Origin: Streptomyces barringtoniae
Lineage (GTDB): Bacteria > Actinomycetota > Actinomycetes > Streptomycetales > Streptomycetaceae
Length of the DNA stretch: 64,000 nucleotides
Direction: 5' to 3'
NCBI RefSeq assembly: GCF_020819595.1
Contig: NZ_JAJHNP010000001.1
Coordinates: 186,001 to 250,000 of the forward strand
Shown one piece after another: positions 12,099-21,233 of this stretch; position 1 is the stretch's first letter, and each line of letters opens with the position of its first letter. The notes beneath the pieces are model-generated. The model was not told the DNA's origin, ran no database searches, and saw only the letters and a list, made by a program, of their open reading frames with translations. Both the position numbers and the translations under genes were made by a program.

Positions 12099-13290
12099 CG
12101 TCGGCACCGGAGACCTGGATCAGGGCGTGGGTGCCGCTGGTGCGCCAGCGGTCGCCCTCGGCCGCCACCAGTGCGGCCTCGGTCGCCGCGGACAGGCCGG
12201 TGATCACGTCCGACTTCAGGGTGCGCAGCGCGGCGACCGGGCCGGGGAAGTAGGCGGTCGTCTCCTGGAAGGGCGTGGTCGGCGGCCACAGCCGGTCGCC
12301 CACCAGACGGCGGTAGTTGAGGTCGCCCTTGAAGACGGTCAGCGTCGCCGCGGCGAACTCGGCACGCAGGTCGTCCGGCATCTGCGCATACGGCAGCGGG
12401 GCGCAGGAGAAGGGATGGGCGCGCACGGTGAGGCGGCCGTCGGCCATCGCCGACCAGAGCACGCGCGCGTACTCGGCGGCCGCGCCGGAGGCGGCGCGCA
12501 GCCGGTGCAGCGCGTCGACGACGTCGGCGGTGGTGGCGTCGGAGACGTAGTACGGGTACGGCTTGACGTGCAGCACCGCCCGTGCGGCCCGGCCCTCGGC
12601 GAGGAGATGGGCGATCAGCAGCAGGTCCGGGACGAGTTCGCGGCCGGCGTTGTCCGCGACCAGGACGAGTGTGGCCGCGTTGCCGGGCGGCAGCAGCGAC
12701 CACAGGGCCGCGCTGTCGTCGGCGACCAGCGCGGGTGCCGGTTCCCGGGTCTCGGCGCCCTCGGCGGAGAGCCGGAAGCCGAGGTCGGCGCGGTTGCCCC
12801 ACAGCGAGCCGTGCAGCAGGGCACGCGCCCGCTCCTCCTGCGGCAGGCCGGGCAGGGCGTCCAGCGCGGCCAGTTCCTCGTCCGTCTCCGGCGCGTCGAG
12901 TTCGGCGCGTTTGAACGGCCGGAACGGGTCGATGCCCTGCCAGGCGCCGGAGCCGAACCAGCCGACGGCGTCCAGCAGCCGGCGGTAGAAGTAGCTCTCG
13001 GACCACAGCCACGGCACGTCGTACCAGGAGCGCCCGGCGCAGTCGGCCAGGCCCCACTCATCCCACCGGTCGCGGTCCGGGGCATCGGCGGGCAGCGGCT
13101 CGACCGTCCCCTCGGTGCAGTTCTTCAGCAGTTCGTCCAGCGCCCGGTGCTGCCCGGGGCCGTAGGGGAAGGCGTCCCGTACCCGGCCGATGATCGCGGG
13201 GTGCCGCTCGGCCAGCACGCTGTGCGGGAACGAGCCGGGTTCGTTGCCGAGGATCACGGGTGCGAAGGGGGTGGAGGGCATGTCCGTCAC
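12091..13290 (-). CDS. DUF89/ARMT1-type damage-control phosphatase
   Basis: A 399-residue protein of the DUF89 metal-dependent phosphatase family, proposed to hydrolyse harmful phosphometabolites. The family's metal-site Asp-Asn pair is in VADNAGREL (D213, N214), followed by a KGDLNYRRL motif near residue 315 and RTLKSD near 360, the order expected for the ARMT1-like subfamily. It lacks signals for export. The first ATG is at 13290 and a second in-frame ATG is at 13281; neither has a strong ribosome site. It is transcribed toward the P450 gene and lies 13 bp downstream of the CprB-like regulator gene on the same strand, so it may be cotranscribed with it. Confidence 0.88.
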   Translation of the reverse strand: MTDMPSTPFAPVILGNEPGSFPHSVLAERHPAIIGRVRDAFPYGPGQHRALDELLKNCTEGTVEPLPADAPDRDRWDEWGLADCAGRSWYDVPWLWSESYFYRRLLDAVGWFGSGAWQGIDPFRPFKRAELDAPETDEELAALDALPGLPQEERARALLHGSLWGNRADLGFRLSAEGAETREPAPALVADDSAALWSLLPPGNAATLVLVADNAGRELVPDLLLIAHLLAEGRAARAVLHVKPYPYYVSDATTADVVDALHRLRAASGAAAEYARVLWSAMADGRLTVRAHPFSCAPLPYAQMPDDLRAEFAAATLTVFKGDLNYRRLVGDRLWPPTTPFQETTAYFPGPVAALRTLKSDVITGLSAATEAALVAAEGDRWRTSGTHALIQVSGADVK

Positions 13291-13303
13291 CGTATCGCGC
13301 GAC

Positions 13304-13951
13304 TCAAGCGGTTCTGATCTCCCGCTCCAGCTGCGTGGCGAGCGTGACGTAGCGGGGACGGCGGTGCACCGGGACCAGGCCCCGGACCAGGAGGTGCCAC
13401 ATCTCGGCGACCCGGCGCGGAAGCCGTCCCGTCGGTTCGAGCGAGCGGCCGGCGACCCGGGTGCCGACGAAGAAGGAGACCAGGGAGTGCGCGACGATTC
13501 CGACGTCGAGATCGCTGTGCACGTCCGACTCCCTGACCGCTCCTGCGAACTTCCGGGTGGCGAACTCCAGCCACTCGTTGAAGGGGTGCCTGAGGGGCGG
13601 CCGTACGGCGACGTCGGCGGTGGCGAGGCGGAGCGCGGCGCGCGGCACCGGGTCCTCCACGGCGAGTCTGGCGACCCCGAAGGTGGTCCGCATCAGGGCC
13701 TCCAGCGAGGAGCAGCCGCGGCTGTCGACCTCGGCGACGAGCGCTTTGGCGGCCCTGGCGTTGAGTTCGAGGATGGCCTGGGCGAGATCCTCCTTCGCGG
13801 CGAAGTGGAAGTACAGCGCACCCTTGGTGACCTTTGCGTGTGCGACGATGTCACTCAGACTCGTGGACTCGTAGCCTTGCCGGTCGAACAGATCGGCGGC
13901 GGCCGTGATGATCGTTGCCCGGGTCTGTTCGGCGCGTAACTGCCTCGCCAT
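13304..13951 (-). CDS. cprB: CprB-like gamma-butyrolactone receptor family regulator (TetR fold)
   Basis: A 215-residue TetR-family repressor of the ArpA/ScbR/CprB group. The N-terminal helix-turn-helix reads ADLFDRQGYESTSLSDIV then AKVTKGALYFHFAAKEDLAQ, the signature of gamma-butyrolactone receptors. Its opening MARQLRAEQTRATII and the 215-residue length match the S. coelicolor CprB that I recall, so I call it an orthologue. The start at 13951 has GAGGGG about 8 bases upstream. The region just upstream carries a candidate autoregulatory operator. CprB-type proteins affect onset of antibiotic production and sporulation. No butyrolactone synthase gene (afsA/scbA) is visible, so it is an orphan receptor here. 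Confidence 0.88.
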   Translation of the reverse strand: MARQLRAEQTRATIITAAADLFDRQGYESTSLSDIVAHAKVTKGALYFHFAAKEDLAQAILELNARAAKALVAEVDSRGCSSLEALMRTTFGVARLAVEDPVPRAALRLATADVAVRPPLRHPFNEWLEFATRKFAGAVRESDVHSDLDVGIVAHSLVSFFVGTRVAGRSLEPTGRLPRRVAEMWHLLVRGLVPVHRRPRYVTLATQLEREIRTA

Positions 13952-14384
13952 CCTGGGACCCCTCCTCGCGACGTACGAACGGGACATGCGGTTTGTTCTT
14001 AACCCCCTGCACACGATAACTCACCGAGTGGCAGCGGCAGTCCGGGACCCGGGCGGTGGGCGCCCCGACACGTGTCACGGCGGATCCGGCGCCGAACGGG
14101 CCCTCGGGGCTTCGGGAACCACGAGACCAGAACGGTTTCCCCCTTCCTTGCCCGGCTACGATCGGCAGCCGCGGGGCGGTGGGTGCCGGACCCGTGATCG
14201 CCACGATACGAGCATGACCGGCGGCTCCTCAACGGGGCCTCGAATCAGGCGCGAAACGTCCGAACCAGTCGGTGCTTTTGCGCCCCCCGAGCACCGATAC
14301 GCCGGTCCGGCTGAACACCCTCGACGCCGCCGCCGTACTGGACCGGGCAGACCCGTTCCCGCGCCCGCCGAGGAGAGATCCCGG
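13952..14384. other. Divergent intergenic region, cprB-like gene and LPMO gene
   Basis: This 433 bp gap separates the minus-strand regulator from the plus-strand LPMO. It holds the candidate operator at 13971-14002 and the LPMO ribosome site AGGAGA at 14371. A partial match to the DasR box (chitin/N-acetylglucosamine control) occurs around 14117-14131 but only one half-site is good. I see nothing else. Confidence 0.6.
13971..14002. promoter_or_regulatory. Candidate autoregulatory operator of the cprB-like gene
   Basis: The segment 20-50 bases upstream of the start contains ACGAACGGGAC, a 3-base spacer, and CGGTTTGTTC. The arms form an imperfect inverted repeat with the look of ArpA/ScbR/CprB binding sites, which have C/G-rich centres and TTTGT-like ends. 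The position overlaps the likely promoter and fits autorepression. The match is by eye against a remembered consensus. Confidence 0.4.
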
Positions 14385-15200
14385 ATGACCCGGATGACCG
14401 CCCGCCCGAGCGTCATGGCGGCCGCCGCCGCGGCCCCGCTCCTGCTCCTGTCGTGGGCGGCGGGGCCTGCCCGGGCGCACGGGGCCCCCACGGATCCGGT
14501 CAGCCGGGTCTACGCCTGCTCCCCCGAGGGTGGCGACACCGGCCGCTCGGCGGCCTGCCGGGCGGCGGTCGCGGCGAACGGCGCCCCCTTCACCGCGTGG
14601 GACAACCTGCGCGTGGCAGGGGTGAACGGCCGTGACCGGCAGGTGATTCCGGACGGCAGACTGTGCAGCGGGAACCTTCCGGCGTACCGGGGCCTGGACC
14701 TGGCGCGGCGGGACTGGCCGGCGACCCGGCTGACGCCCGGGGCCGCACTGACGATGACGTACGCCTCGACGATCGCGCACACGGGCACGTTCCGGCTGTA
14801 TCTGACCAGGCCCGGCTACGACCCGGCGAAACCGCTCGCCTGGTCGGATCTGCCGGAGCGGCCCTTCGCGCAGGTCACCGATCCGCCACTGCGCGACGGG
14901 GCCTACCACATCGCCGCCAGGCTGCCGCAAGACCGGACGGGGCGTCAGGTCCTGTACACGGTGTGGCAGAACAGCAGCACGTCGGACACCTACTACTCGT
15001 GCTCCGACGTGGTCTTCCCGGAGAAGGGTGCGGGGAAGACGGAGGCCGGACCTGCCGTGTCGGCAGGTCCGGCCTCCGTCGTGAGCGGGCAGGCCGCCCG
15101 GGACACGGGCCCCTCGGCGCCCGTGCTGGCGGGCGGCGCCGCCGCGGTGCTGGTGCTCACCGGGGGCGCCGCCCTCACGGCGCGTCTACGTCGCCGCTGA
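14385..15200 (+). CDS. AA10 lytic polysaccharide monooxygenase with C-terminal membrane anchor
   Basis: A 271-residue exported copper enzyme of the AA10 (former CBM33) family, which oxidatively cleaves chitin or cellulose. A signal peptide ending AGPARA exposes His32 as the mature N terminus; with His132 in STIAHTGTFRLYLT it forms the copper histidine brace. The catalytic domain runs to about residue 214 (YYSCSDVVF). A short linker follows, then a transmembrane helix at about 243-265 and a basic tail RLRRR, so the enzyme is probably held at the cell surface, unlike most secreted LPMOs. AGGAGA lies 8 bases before the ATG at 14385. A perfect 19-bp inverted repeat sits inside the linker coding sequence. 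Confidence 0.93.
   Translation: MTRMTARPSVMAAAAAAPLLLLSWAAGPARAHGAPTDPVSRVYACSPEGGDTGRSAACRAAVAANGAPFTAWDNLRVAGVNGRDRQVIPDGRLCSGNLPAYRGLDLARRDWPATRLTPGAALTMTYASTIAHTGTFRLYLTRPGYDPAKPLAWSDLPERPFAQVTDPPLRDGAYHIAARLPQDRTGRQVLYTVWQNSSTSDTYYSCSDVVFPEKGAGKTEAGPAVSAGPASVVSGQAARDTGPSAPVLAGGAAAVLVLTGGAALTARLRRR
15038..15080. terminator. Perfect 19-bp hairpin inside the LPMO coding sequence
   Basis: Left arm 15038-15056 and right arm 15062-15080 are exact reverse complements around a GTGTC loop. The hairpin looks like a streptomycete transcription terminator but lies in frame within the LPMO gene, between the catalytic domain and the membrane anchor. It encodes the linker KTEAGPAVSAGPASVV. It may cause partial termination or mark a former gene end. 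Confidence 0.7.
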
Positions 15201-15229
15201 ACTCGGCTGTGGTGCTGGGTATTTGACGA

Positions 15230-16557
<1,328 letters not shown>

Positions 16558-17289
16558 ATGGCCTCGTCCCCGGACGTCCCGTCCGTCGGCAACACCCCCG
16601 AGAACCCGGGAAACGGTTCACCCTCCGAGACCTCCGCCGCCTCCGCAGCCTCCGGGTCCTCCGAAGCGCCGCTCGCGGCCGAGCCCGCCGCCGACGAGAG
16701 GCGGGGCCGGGTCCGGGCACGCCGGGCCGCGGTGATGGCCGTACCTGCCACCCTCGTCGCCGCCGGTCTCGCGGTGCTGACCGCCCAGGGGGCGCTGGGT
16801 GTGCAGTTCGCGATCTCCGGCATGCCGTTCGCGGTCACCGCGACGGACCTGAACGGAACAGGTTTCGAGCAGTTCGGCGCCCTCGACAACATGGCGGACG
16901 GCAGCCCGAACGCCGGGGACACCGGGGGCCAGGAGCTCGTGGTGACCTCCGCCATCAAGAAGGCCACGCTCGACCATCTGTGCCAGAGCGTCGACCTCGG
17001 CGGCACCAACCTGATGATCACGGCGGGCGGCGGCGCGGACAAGGTACAGGCGAGCGCTCTGACCACGGACTCCACTGAGCTGTCCGGCAACGCAGAGTTC
17101 AACAACATCGAGATCGGCAACGACGCCAGCACGCTGACGAAGGCGGGCGTGAAGGGCCCGATCGGGGTGTTCAGCCAGCAGGCCGACACCGTGCACATCG
17201 CCAACCTGCGGCAGACCAACTACGCGACCACGGCCGGTGTGTTCAAGCTTCCCGGTCTCAAGCTCCGCTTCAGCGACTCGGGTTGCTGA
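16558..17289 (+). CDS. DUF6230 family membrane-anchored exported protein
   Basis: A 243-residue protein with a Ser/Ala/Pro-rich N terminus (to about residue 50), a basic stretch RRGRVRARRAAVM, one membrane helix, and an extracytoplasmic domain beginning VQFAISGMPFAVTATDL and ending in LPGLKLRFSDSGC. This is the DUF6230 family, often labelled cholesterol esterase in streptomycete genomes without evidence; no catalytic triad is visible. GGGAG lies 5 bases before the ATG at 16558; an ATG at 16540 is an alternative. It overlaps the start of the DUF6114 gene, its constant partner, so the two very likely act together at the membrane. Confidence 0.85.
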   Translation: MASSPDVPSVGNTPENPGNGSPSETSAASAASGSSEAPLAAEPAADERRGRVRARRAAVMAVPATLVAAGLAVLTAQGALGVQFAISGMPFAVTATDLNGTGFEQFGALDNMADGSPNAGDTGGQELVVTSAIKKATLDHLCQSVDLGGTNLMITAGGGADKVQASALTTDSTELSGNAEFNNIEIGNDASTLTKAGVKGPIGVFSQQADTVHIANLRQTNYATTAGVFKLPGLKLRFSDSGC

Positions 17290-17294
17290 TCGCG

Positions 17295-17756
17295 GTGGCC
17301 GACCGTCCACGCCGGGGAGCGCGGGCCGCCTTCCGTGGCTGGCGGGCCCGGCGGCCGTTCTGGGGCGGGCTGCTGCTCGCGCTGGCCGGCGGTGAGATCC
17401 TGCTCACGGAGAAGGCCTCGCTGAAGGTCGTGATGCACATCGGCATGCAGGGGGCGGCCGGCTATCTGCTGCCGGGCCTGATGGCACTGCTGGGCCTGCT
17501 GATCCTCTTCAACCCGGCGCAGCGGCTCTTCTACTCCATCACCGGCGTCCTGCTCTCCCTGGGCACCTGGGTCACGTCCAACCTGGGCGGCTTCTTCATC
17601 GGCCTCCTGCTGGGCGTGACCGGCAGTTGCCTCGCCTTCGGCTGGCTCCCCGACCAGGAACCGCGGGTCGGCCGCCGCGAGCGCCGCAGGCAGGCGAAGG
17701 CGGCGGCACGCACACCGGCCGAGGGCACCACGGGCCCGGAGGGCCTGACCGTCTGA
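17295..17756 (+). CDS. DUF6114 family membrane protein
   Basis: A 153-residue integral membrane protein with about four hydrophobic segments (GGLLLALAGGEILL, GYLLPGLMALLGLLILF, SITGVLLSLGTWV, GGFFIGLLLGVTGSCLAFGW) and a basic, Ala-rich cytoplasmic tail. It is the usual companion of DUF6230 proteins. The start is uncertain: GTG at 17295 is chosen because homologues begin close to the basic RARRPFWGG region, but a TTG at 17283 overlapping the upstream stop is also possible. Either way translation is probably coupled to the DUF6230 gene. Function unknown; size and shape suggest an envelope scaffold. Confidence 0.8.
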   Translation: MADRPRRGARAAFRGWRARRPFWGGLLLALAGGEILLTEKASLKVVMHIGMQGAAGYLLPGLMALLGLLILFNPAQRLFYSITGVLLSLGTWVTSNLGGFFIGLLLGVTGSCLAFGWLPDQEPRVGRRERRRQAKAAARTPAEGTTGPEGLTV

Positions 17757-17774
17757 CGGCCCGACGCCCCGGTA

Positions 17775-17796
17775 CGGCGGACACAGCTGTCCGCCG
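17775..17796. terminator. Bidirectional terminator between DUF6114 and tatA genes
   Basis: CGGCGGACA, a CAGC loop and TGTCCGCCG form a perfect 9-bp stem in the 63-bp gap between two convergent genes. Its position after both stops fits a shared terminator. There is no U tract, as is usual in this group. Confidence 0.65.
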
Positions 17797-17819
17797 CTCG
17801 ACCGATCCGGCGCCGGGAC

Positions 17820-18113
17820 TCAGCCGGCGCTCGCCGGGGCATCGGTGGGCCTCGGCGCCTCCGCGGCCGTACGCTCCGCCGTCGACGCGCGGACGTCACT
17901 CGCGGGCATGACCTGCGACGGCTCCACGACCGGTGCGCCGGCGGCGCCCGGCGCGCCGGTGTCGTCCTTCATCGCCTTCGCCTCGCTCTTGAGGATGCGC
18001 ATGGACTTGCCCAGCGCCCGCGCGGTGTCCGGGAGCTTCCGGGAGCCGAACAGCACGATGAAGACGACGGCGACGATCAACAGGTGCCAGGGCTCGAGTC
18101 CGTTGCGGAGCAC
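17820..18113 (-). CDS. tatA: TatA/TatE-type twin-arginine translocase subunit
   Basis: A 97-residue protein with the TatA layout: a short N-terminal membrane helix ([20 protein letters not shown]), the FGxxKLP hinge, an amphipathic helix ([20 protein letters not shown]), and an acidic, Pro/Ala-rich tail. TatA multimers form the pore for folded Tat substrates. The GTG start at 18113 is preceded by AAGGGGG. It is probably a second TatA paralogue, because the housekeeping tatA usually lies with tatC elsewhere. Its start overlaps the 3' end of the P-type ATPase frame by about 37 bases, so the genes may be one operon, but any functional link to Mg transport is unclear. Confidence 0.9.
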   Translation of the reverse strand: MLRNGLEPWHLLIVAVVFIVLFGSRKLPDTARALGKSMRILKSEAKAMKDDTGAPGAAGAPVVEPSQVMPASDVRASTAERTAAEAPRPTDAPASAG

Positions 18114-20755
18114 GACCGCCCCCCTTCTGGGAAAGCTTGCTGTTTCCGGGAAAGCTTGCTGTTTTGCGCAACTGTACAACCCGCGGGCTGGGGCCGGCAC
18201 CGCGCGTGGCGGGCGATGACCACGATGAGGGCGAGGGCGTACAGGCCGAGGACGGCGGCGAGCAACAGGTGGTACGGGGCGGGCAGCGCGGTCATGCCGA
18301 GCGCGGCGCCGAGCGGGCTGGGCGGTACGGCGAGTCCGACGGCGGCGAGGAAGACGGCGGCCCAGCCGACCGGTCCCGGACGGCCGCCGCGCGTCAGGCG
18401 CCGGCCGTCGCGCAGGAGCAGCATGACCAGCGCCTGGGTGAGCAGGTTCTCGGTGAACCAGGCGGAGTGGAAGACGGCCTCGTCGTCCAGGGCGTCGGGG
18501 CCGTTCAGGGCGAGCGCGAGAACCTCGAAGGTGGCGAGGTCGGCGAAGGCGTTGAGCACGCCGAAGCCGGTGATGAACCGCAGGAAGGCCGGCGGCCGCA
18601 GCACGGTCGGCCGGCGCAGCTCGCTCGGGGCCGGGCGGTCGTGGGCGAAGGCGAGCTGGGCGGCGTCGAAGCACAGGTTCTGCGCGAGCACCTGCACGGG
18701 GAGCATCGGCAGGAAGGGCAGCAGCAGTCCGGCCGCGAGCATGGCGAGGACGTTGCCGAGGTTGGAGGAGAGGGTCACCCGCAGATAGGCGGCGATGTTG
18801 GCGCTGCCGATCCGGCCGGCGGTGACGGCGTGTCCGATCGCGGTGAGGTCCTTCTCGGCCAGCACGACGTCCGCGCTCTCCCGGGCCACCGCGACGGCCC
18901 CGCGCGGGGCGATCCCGACGTCGGCGGCGAGGAGCGCGGCCACGTCGTTGACGCCGTCCCCGAGGAATCCGACGGTGTGCCCGGCGGCGCGCAGCCCGGC
19001 GACGACACGGGCCTTGTCCTCGGGGGTGCACCGGGCGACGACCGTGGTGGTCCCGTCGGCCGCATCCGGGCTCCAGCCCCCGGCAGTCCGCACCTCCCCG
19101 GGCTCCAGCCCCGCCTCCCGGCAGACCCGGGCCGCGGTCGCGGGGTGGTCGCCGGTGAGGACGTGGACCTGGATGCCGAGGGCGGCGAGGGTGCGCAGGG
19201 ACTCGGCGGCGCCGGGGGCGAGTTCGTCGTGGAAGGTGACCAGACCGCGGAAGGCGAGCCCGCGTTCGTCGGCGGGGGTGTACGGGCGGGTGCGGGCGGG
19301 TCGTTCGGCGGTGGCGACGGCCAGCACCCGCTGCCCGCTCTCCGCCTCGCGTGCGGCGAGCGCCAGCAGCCGCTGCCGCTCGGCGTCCGGCAGGTCGCAG
19401 CGCTCCAGGACGTCCTCGGCGGCCCCCTTGGTGATCAGCAGGTGGTGGCCGAGCCGGCCGGCGACGACGGCGGTCGCGAGGCGCCGGCCGGGCACGACGG
19501 GCAGCGCGGCGAGCCCGTCGTACTCCTCCCCCACGGCTCCCGCGACGTCGAGCAGCGCCTCGTCGAGGGCGTCGGGAGCGGGCAGTTCGGCGAGCTGCAG
19601 GGTCCACCAGGCGCCTACGGCCGCCCAGCGCAGCACCTCCGGATCGTCCCGGCCGTCCGGTCCGAGGGAGCGTGCGGCGACCGGCCGGTCCTGGGTGAGG
19701 GTGCCGGTCTTGTCCACGCACAGCACGTCGACCGCGCCGAGGTCGTGCAGCGCGGGCAGCCGCCGTACGACGACCCGGCGGGTGCGGGCCAGCAGCGCGG
19801 CACTCCGGGCCAGGCAGGTGGTGACGATCACCGGGAGCATCTCGGGGGTGAGCCCGACGGCCACGGACACGGCGAACGGCAGCGTCTGCAGCCCGCGGCC
19901 GCGCAGCGCCGCGCCGGCCATGAGCACCAGCGGCGGGGTGAGCAGCATGAACCGGACCAGCACCCAGGCGATGCCGTGCACGGACCGGTCGAAGGCGCTG
20001 GGTTCGCGCGGCTCCGGCGTGCGCTGCGCGGCGGCGAACCGGGTGTCGGCCCCGGTGGCCACGACGACCGCGGTGGCGCTGCCCGCCACGACCGCGCTGC
20101 CCTGGAAGCACAGGGGGGATTCGGCGGACGGCTCCGGCGGATCGGCGGCGGCCTTGGCCACGGGCGCGGACTCGCCGGTGAGCGCGGACTCGGACACCGT
20201 CAGCCCGCGGGCGCGCAGCAGTCGTACGTCGGCGGGCACGAGGTCGCCCGGGCCGAGCCGTACGACGTCGCCGGGGACCAGGTCGGCCACCGGGACCTCG
20301 CGGGTGCGCGGAGCGGCGGTGTCGCCGGTGCGGCGCAGCACGGTGGCCGTGCCGGCGACGAGTTCGCGCAGGGCGGCGAGCGCGCGGTCGGCGCGGCGCT
20401 CGCCGGCCGCGCGCAGCGCACAGCTGACGGCGACCAGGGCGAGGATCACCGTGGCGGTGCCCCAGGAGGCGACGAACGCCGAGACCAGGCCGAGGGTGAG
20501 CAGGACGGTGGTGAACGGGTCGCGCAGGCCCCGCAGACAGCGCCGGAGCACGGAGGGGGTGCGCGAGCGGGGCGGCGCGTTCTCGCCGTGGGTGGCGAGC
20601 CGGGCGGCGGCCTCGGCGTCGGTGAGTCCGCGCGGGCCGGTGCCGAGGCGCCGCAGCACCTGCAGCGACGTGCCACCCACCGGACCGGTCCCGGGACCGC
20701 TCACCGGCCCGGTCGCGGGTCCGCCCGCCGGGCCCGTCGGGGTCTCAGAGGCCAT
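18077..20755 (-). CDS. mgtA: Mg2+-importing P-type ATPase (P3B, MgtA type)
   Basis: An 892-residue P-type ATPase. It has the actuator motif LTGES near residue 190, the phosphorylation site [11 protein letters not shown], the nucleotide-domain KGA, the hinge GDGVND, and the MgtA/MgtB-type membrane region [20 protein letters not shown] followed by [12 protein letters not shown]. This identifies a magnesium importer rather than a heavy-metal pump. Its start overlaps the stop of the ArsR-family gene by 11 bp, so the regulator and pump are one transcript. The last 35 or so residues (after VVIARHARC) are Ser/Lys-rich, encoded by a tandem repeat and run into tatA; the original C terminus may have been shorter. 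Confidence 0.92.
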   Translation of the reverse strand: MASETPTGPAGGPATGPVSGPGTGPVGGTSLQVLRRLGTGPRGLTDAEAAARLATHGENAPPRSRTPSVLRRCLRGLRDPFTTVLLTLGLVSAFVASWGTATVILALVAVSCALRAAGERRADRALAALRELVAGTATVLRRTGDTAAPRTREVPVADLVPGDVVRLGPGDLVPADVRLLRARGLTVSESALTGESAPVAKAAADPPEPSAESPLCFQGSAVVAGSATAVVVATGADTRFAAAQRTPEPREPSAFDRSVHGIAWVLVRFMLLTPPLVLMAGAALRGRGLQTLPFAVSVAVGLTPEMLPVIVTTCLARSAALLARTRRVVVRRLPALHDLGAVDVLCVDKTGTLTQDRPVAARSLGPDGRDDPEVLRWAAVGAWWTLQLAELPAPDALDEALLDVAGAVGEEYDGLAALPVVPGRRLATAVVAGRLGHHLLITKGAAEDVLERCDLPDAERQRLLALAAREAESGQRVLAVATAERPARTRPYTPADERGLAFRGLVTFHDELAPGAAESLRTLAALGIQVHVLTGDHPATAARVCREAGLEPGEVRTAGGWSPDAADGTTTVVARCTPEDKARVVAGLRAAGHTVGFLGDGVNDVAALLAADVGIAPRGAVAVARESADVVLAEKDLTAIGHAVTAGRIGSANIAAYLRVTLSSNLGNVLAMLAAGLLLPFLPMLPVQVLAQNLCFDAAQLAFAHDRPAPSELRRPTVLRPPAFLRFITGFGVLNAFADLATFEVLALALNGPDALDDEAVFHSAWFTENLLTQALVMLLLRDGRRLTRGGRPGPVGWAAVFLAAVGLAVPPSPLGAALGMTALPAPYHLLLAAVLGLYALALIVVIARHARCRPQPAGCTVAQNSKLSRKQQAFPEGGRSCSATDSSPGTC
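18129..18164. repeat. 19-bp-period tandem repeat at the mgtA/tatA junction
   Basis: GGGAAAGCTTGCTGTTT occurs at 18129-18145 and again at 18148-18164. The pair lies just upstream of the tatA start and within the 3' end of the mgtA frame. It is more AT-rich than its surroundings. It could be a direct-repeat operator for tatA or a slippage duplication that extended the mgtA frame. Confidence 0.75.
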
Positions 20756-21113
20756 GGAGGCGGCGGGCCGGGGCCGGTGCGTCCGCGGCCCGTTCCGCGA
20801 GCCGGCCGACGAGGAGGCGTACGACGTCGACGACGGCGGCCTGTCCGGCGGCGTCCACGAAGTACACCTGGCGGCGGCCCTCGCGCCGGGACCGGACCAG
20901 CCCGGCGAGCTTCAGCTTGGTCAGGTGCTGGCTGACCGCGGGCAGCGCGCCGCCGACCCGCTCGGCGAGCCCGGTGACGTCGCTCTCCCCCTGGATCAGC
21001 GCCCAGACGATGTGCAGCCGGGCGGGCGAGGCGAGCAGTCCGAAGGCGGCGGCCGCCTCGGTGAGCACCTCGGCGGAGGGGTCCTGGTAGCCGGTGCCGG
21101 GCCCTGTCGCCAC
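20745..21113 (-). CDS. ArsR-family transcriptional regulator
   Basis: A 122-residue winged-helix repressor. The DNA-binding core reads FGLLASPARLHIVWAL, then GGALPAVSQHLTKLKLAGLV and RREGRRQVYFVD for the wing, all typical of ArsR/SmtB. I see no Cys pair in helix 3 and no obvious His/Asp set in helix 5, so the ligand may not be a thiophilic metal. The GTG start at 21113 has AGGGAAGG about 6 bases upstream. It is the first gene of a unit with the Mg P-type ATPase and overlaps it, so it probably controls that pump. Magnesium sensing by an ArsR protein would be unusual. Confidence 0.88.
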   Translation of the reverse strand: MATGPGTGYQDPSAEVLTEAAAAFGLLASPARLHIVWALIQGESDVTGLAERVGGALPAVSQHLTKLKLAGLVRSRREGRRQVYFVDAAGQAAVVDVVRLLVGRLAERAADAPAPARRLHGL

Positions 21114-21233
21114 TGTCGCCTTCCCTCCGCGTCGTCCTGTGGTCCGTCTGTTCCGTCTGTTCCGTCCGTGTGCGGGAACCAAGTGTAGGCGGGCTGGAAC
21201 TCCGAGCCCGTCGGGCCGCGCGAGGATGGGGGC

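Noticed and set aside
14117..14131. Possible DasR box upstream of the LPMO gene
   Set aside because: Only one half-site (TGGTCT on the minus strand) matches well and it lies about 250 bases from the start codon; too weak to annotate.
18126..18170. Tandem repeat as an ArsR operator
   Set aside because: It lies at the tatA side, 3 kb from the arsR start, and ArsR sites are inverted repeats near their own promoter; retained only as an unassigned repeat.
18137..20935. A 932-codon plus-strand open frame
   Set aside because: Mirror of the P-type ATPase gene; Gly/Arg/Gln-rich shadow translation without motifs.
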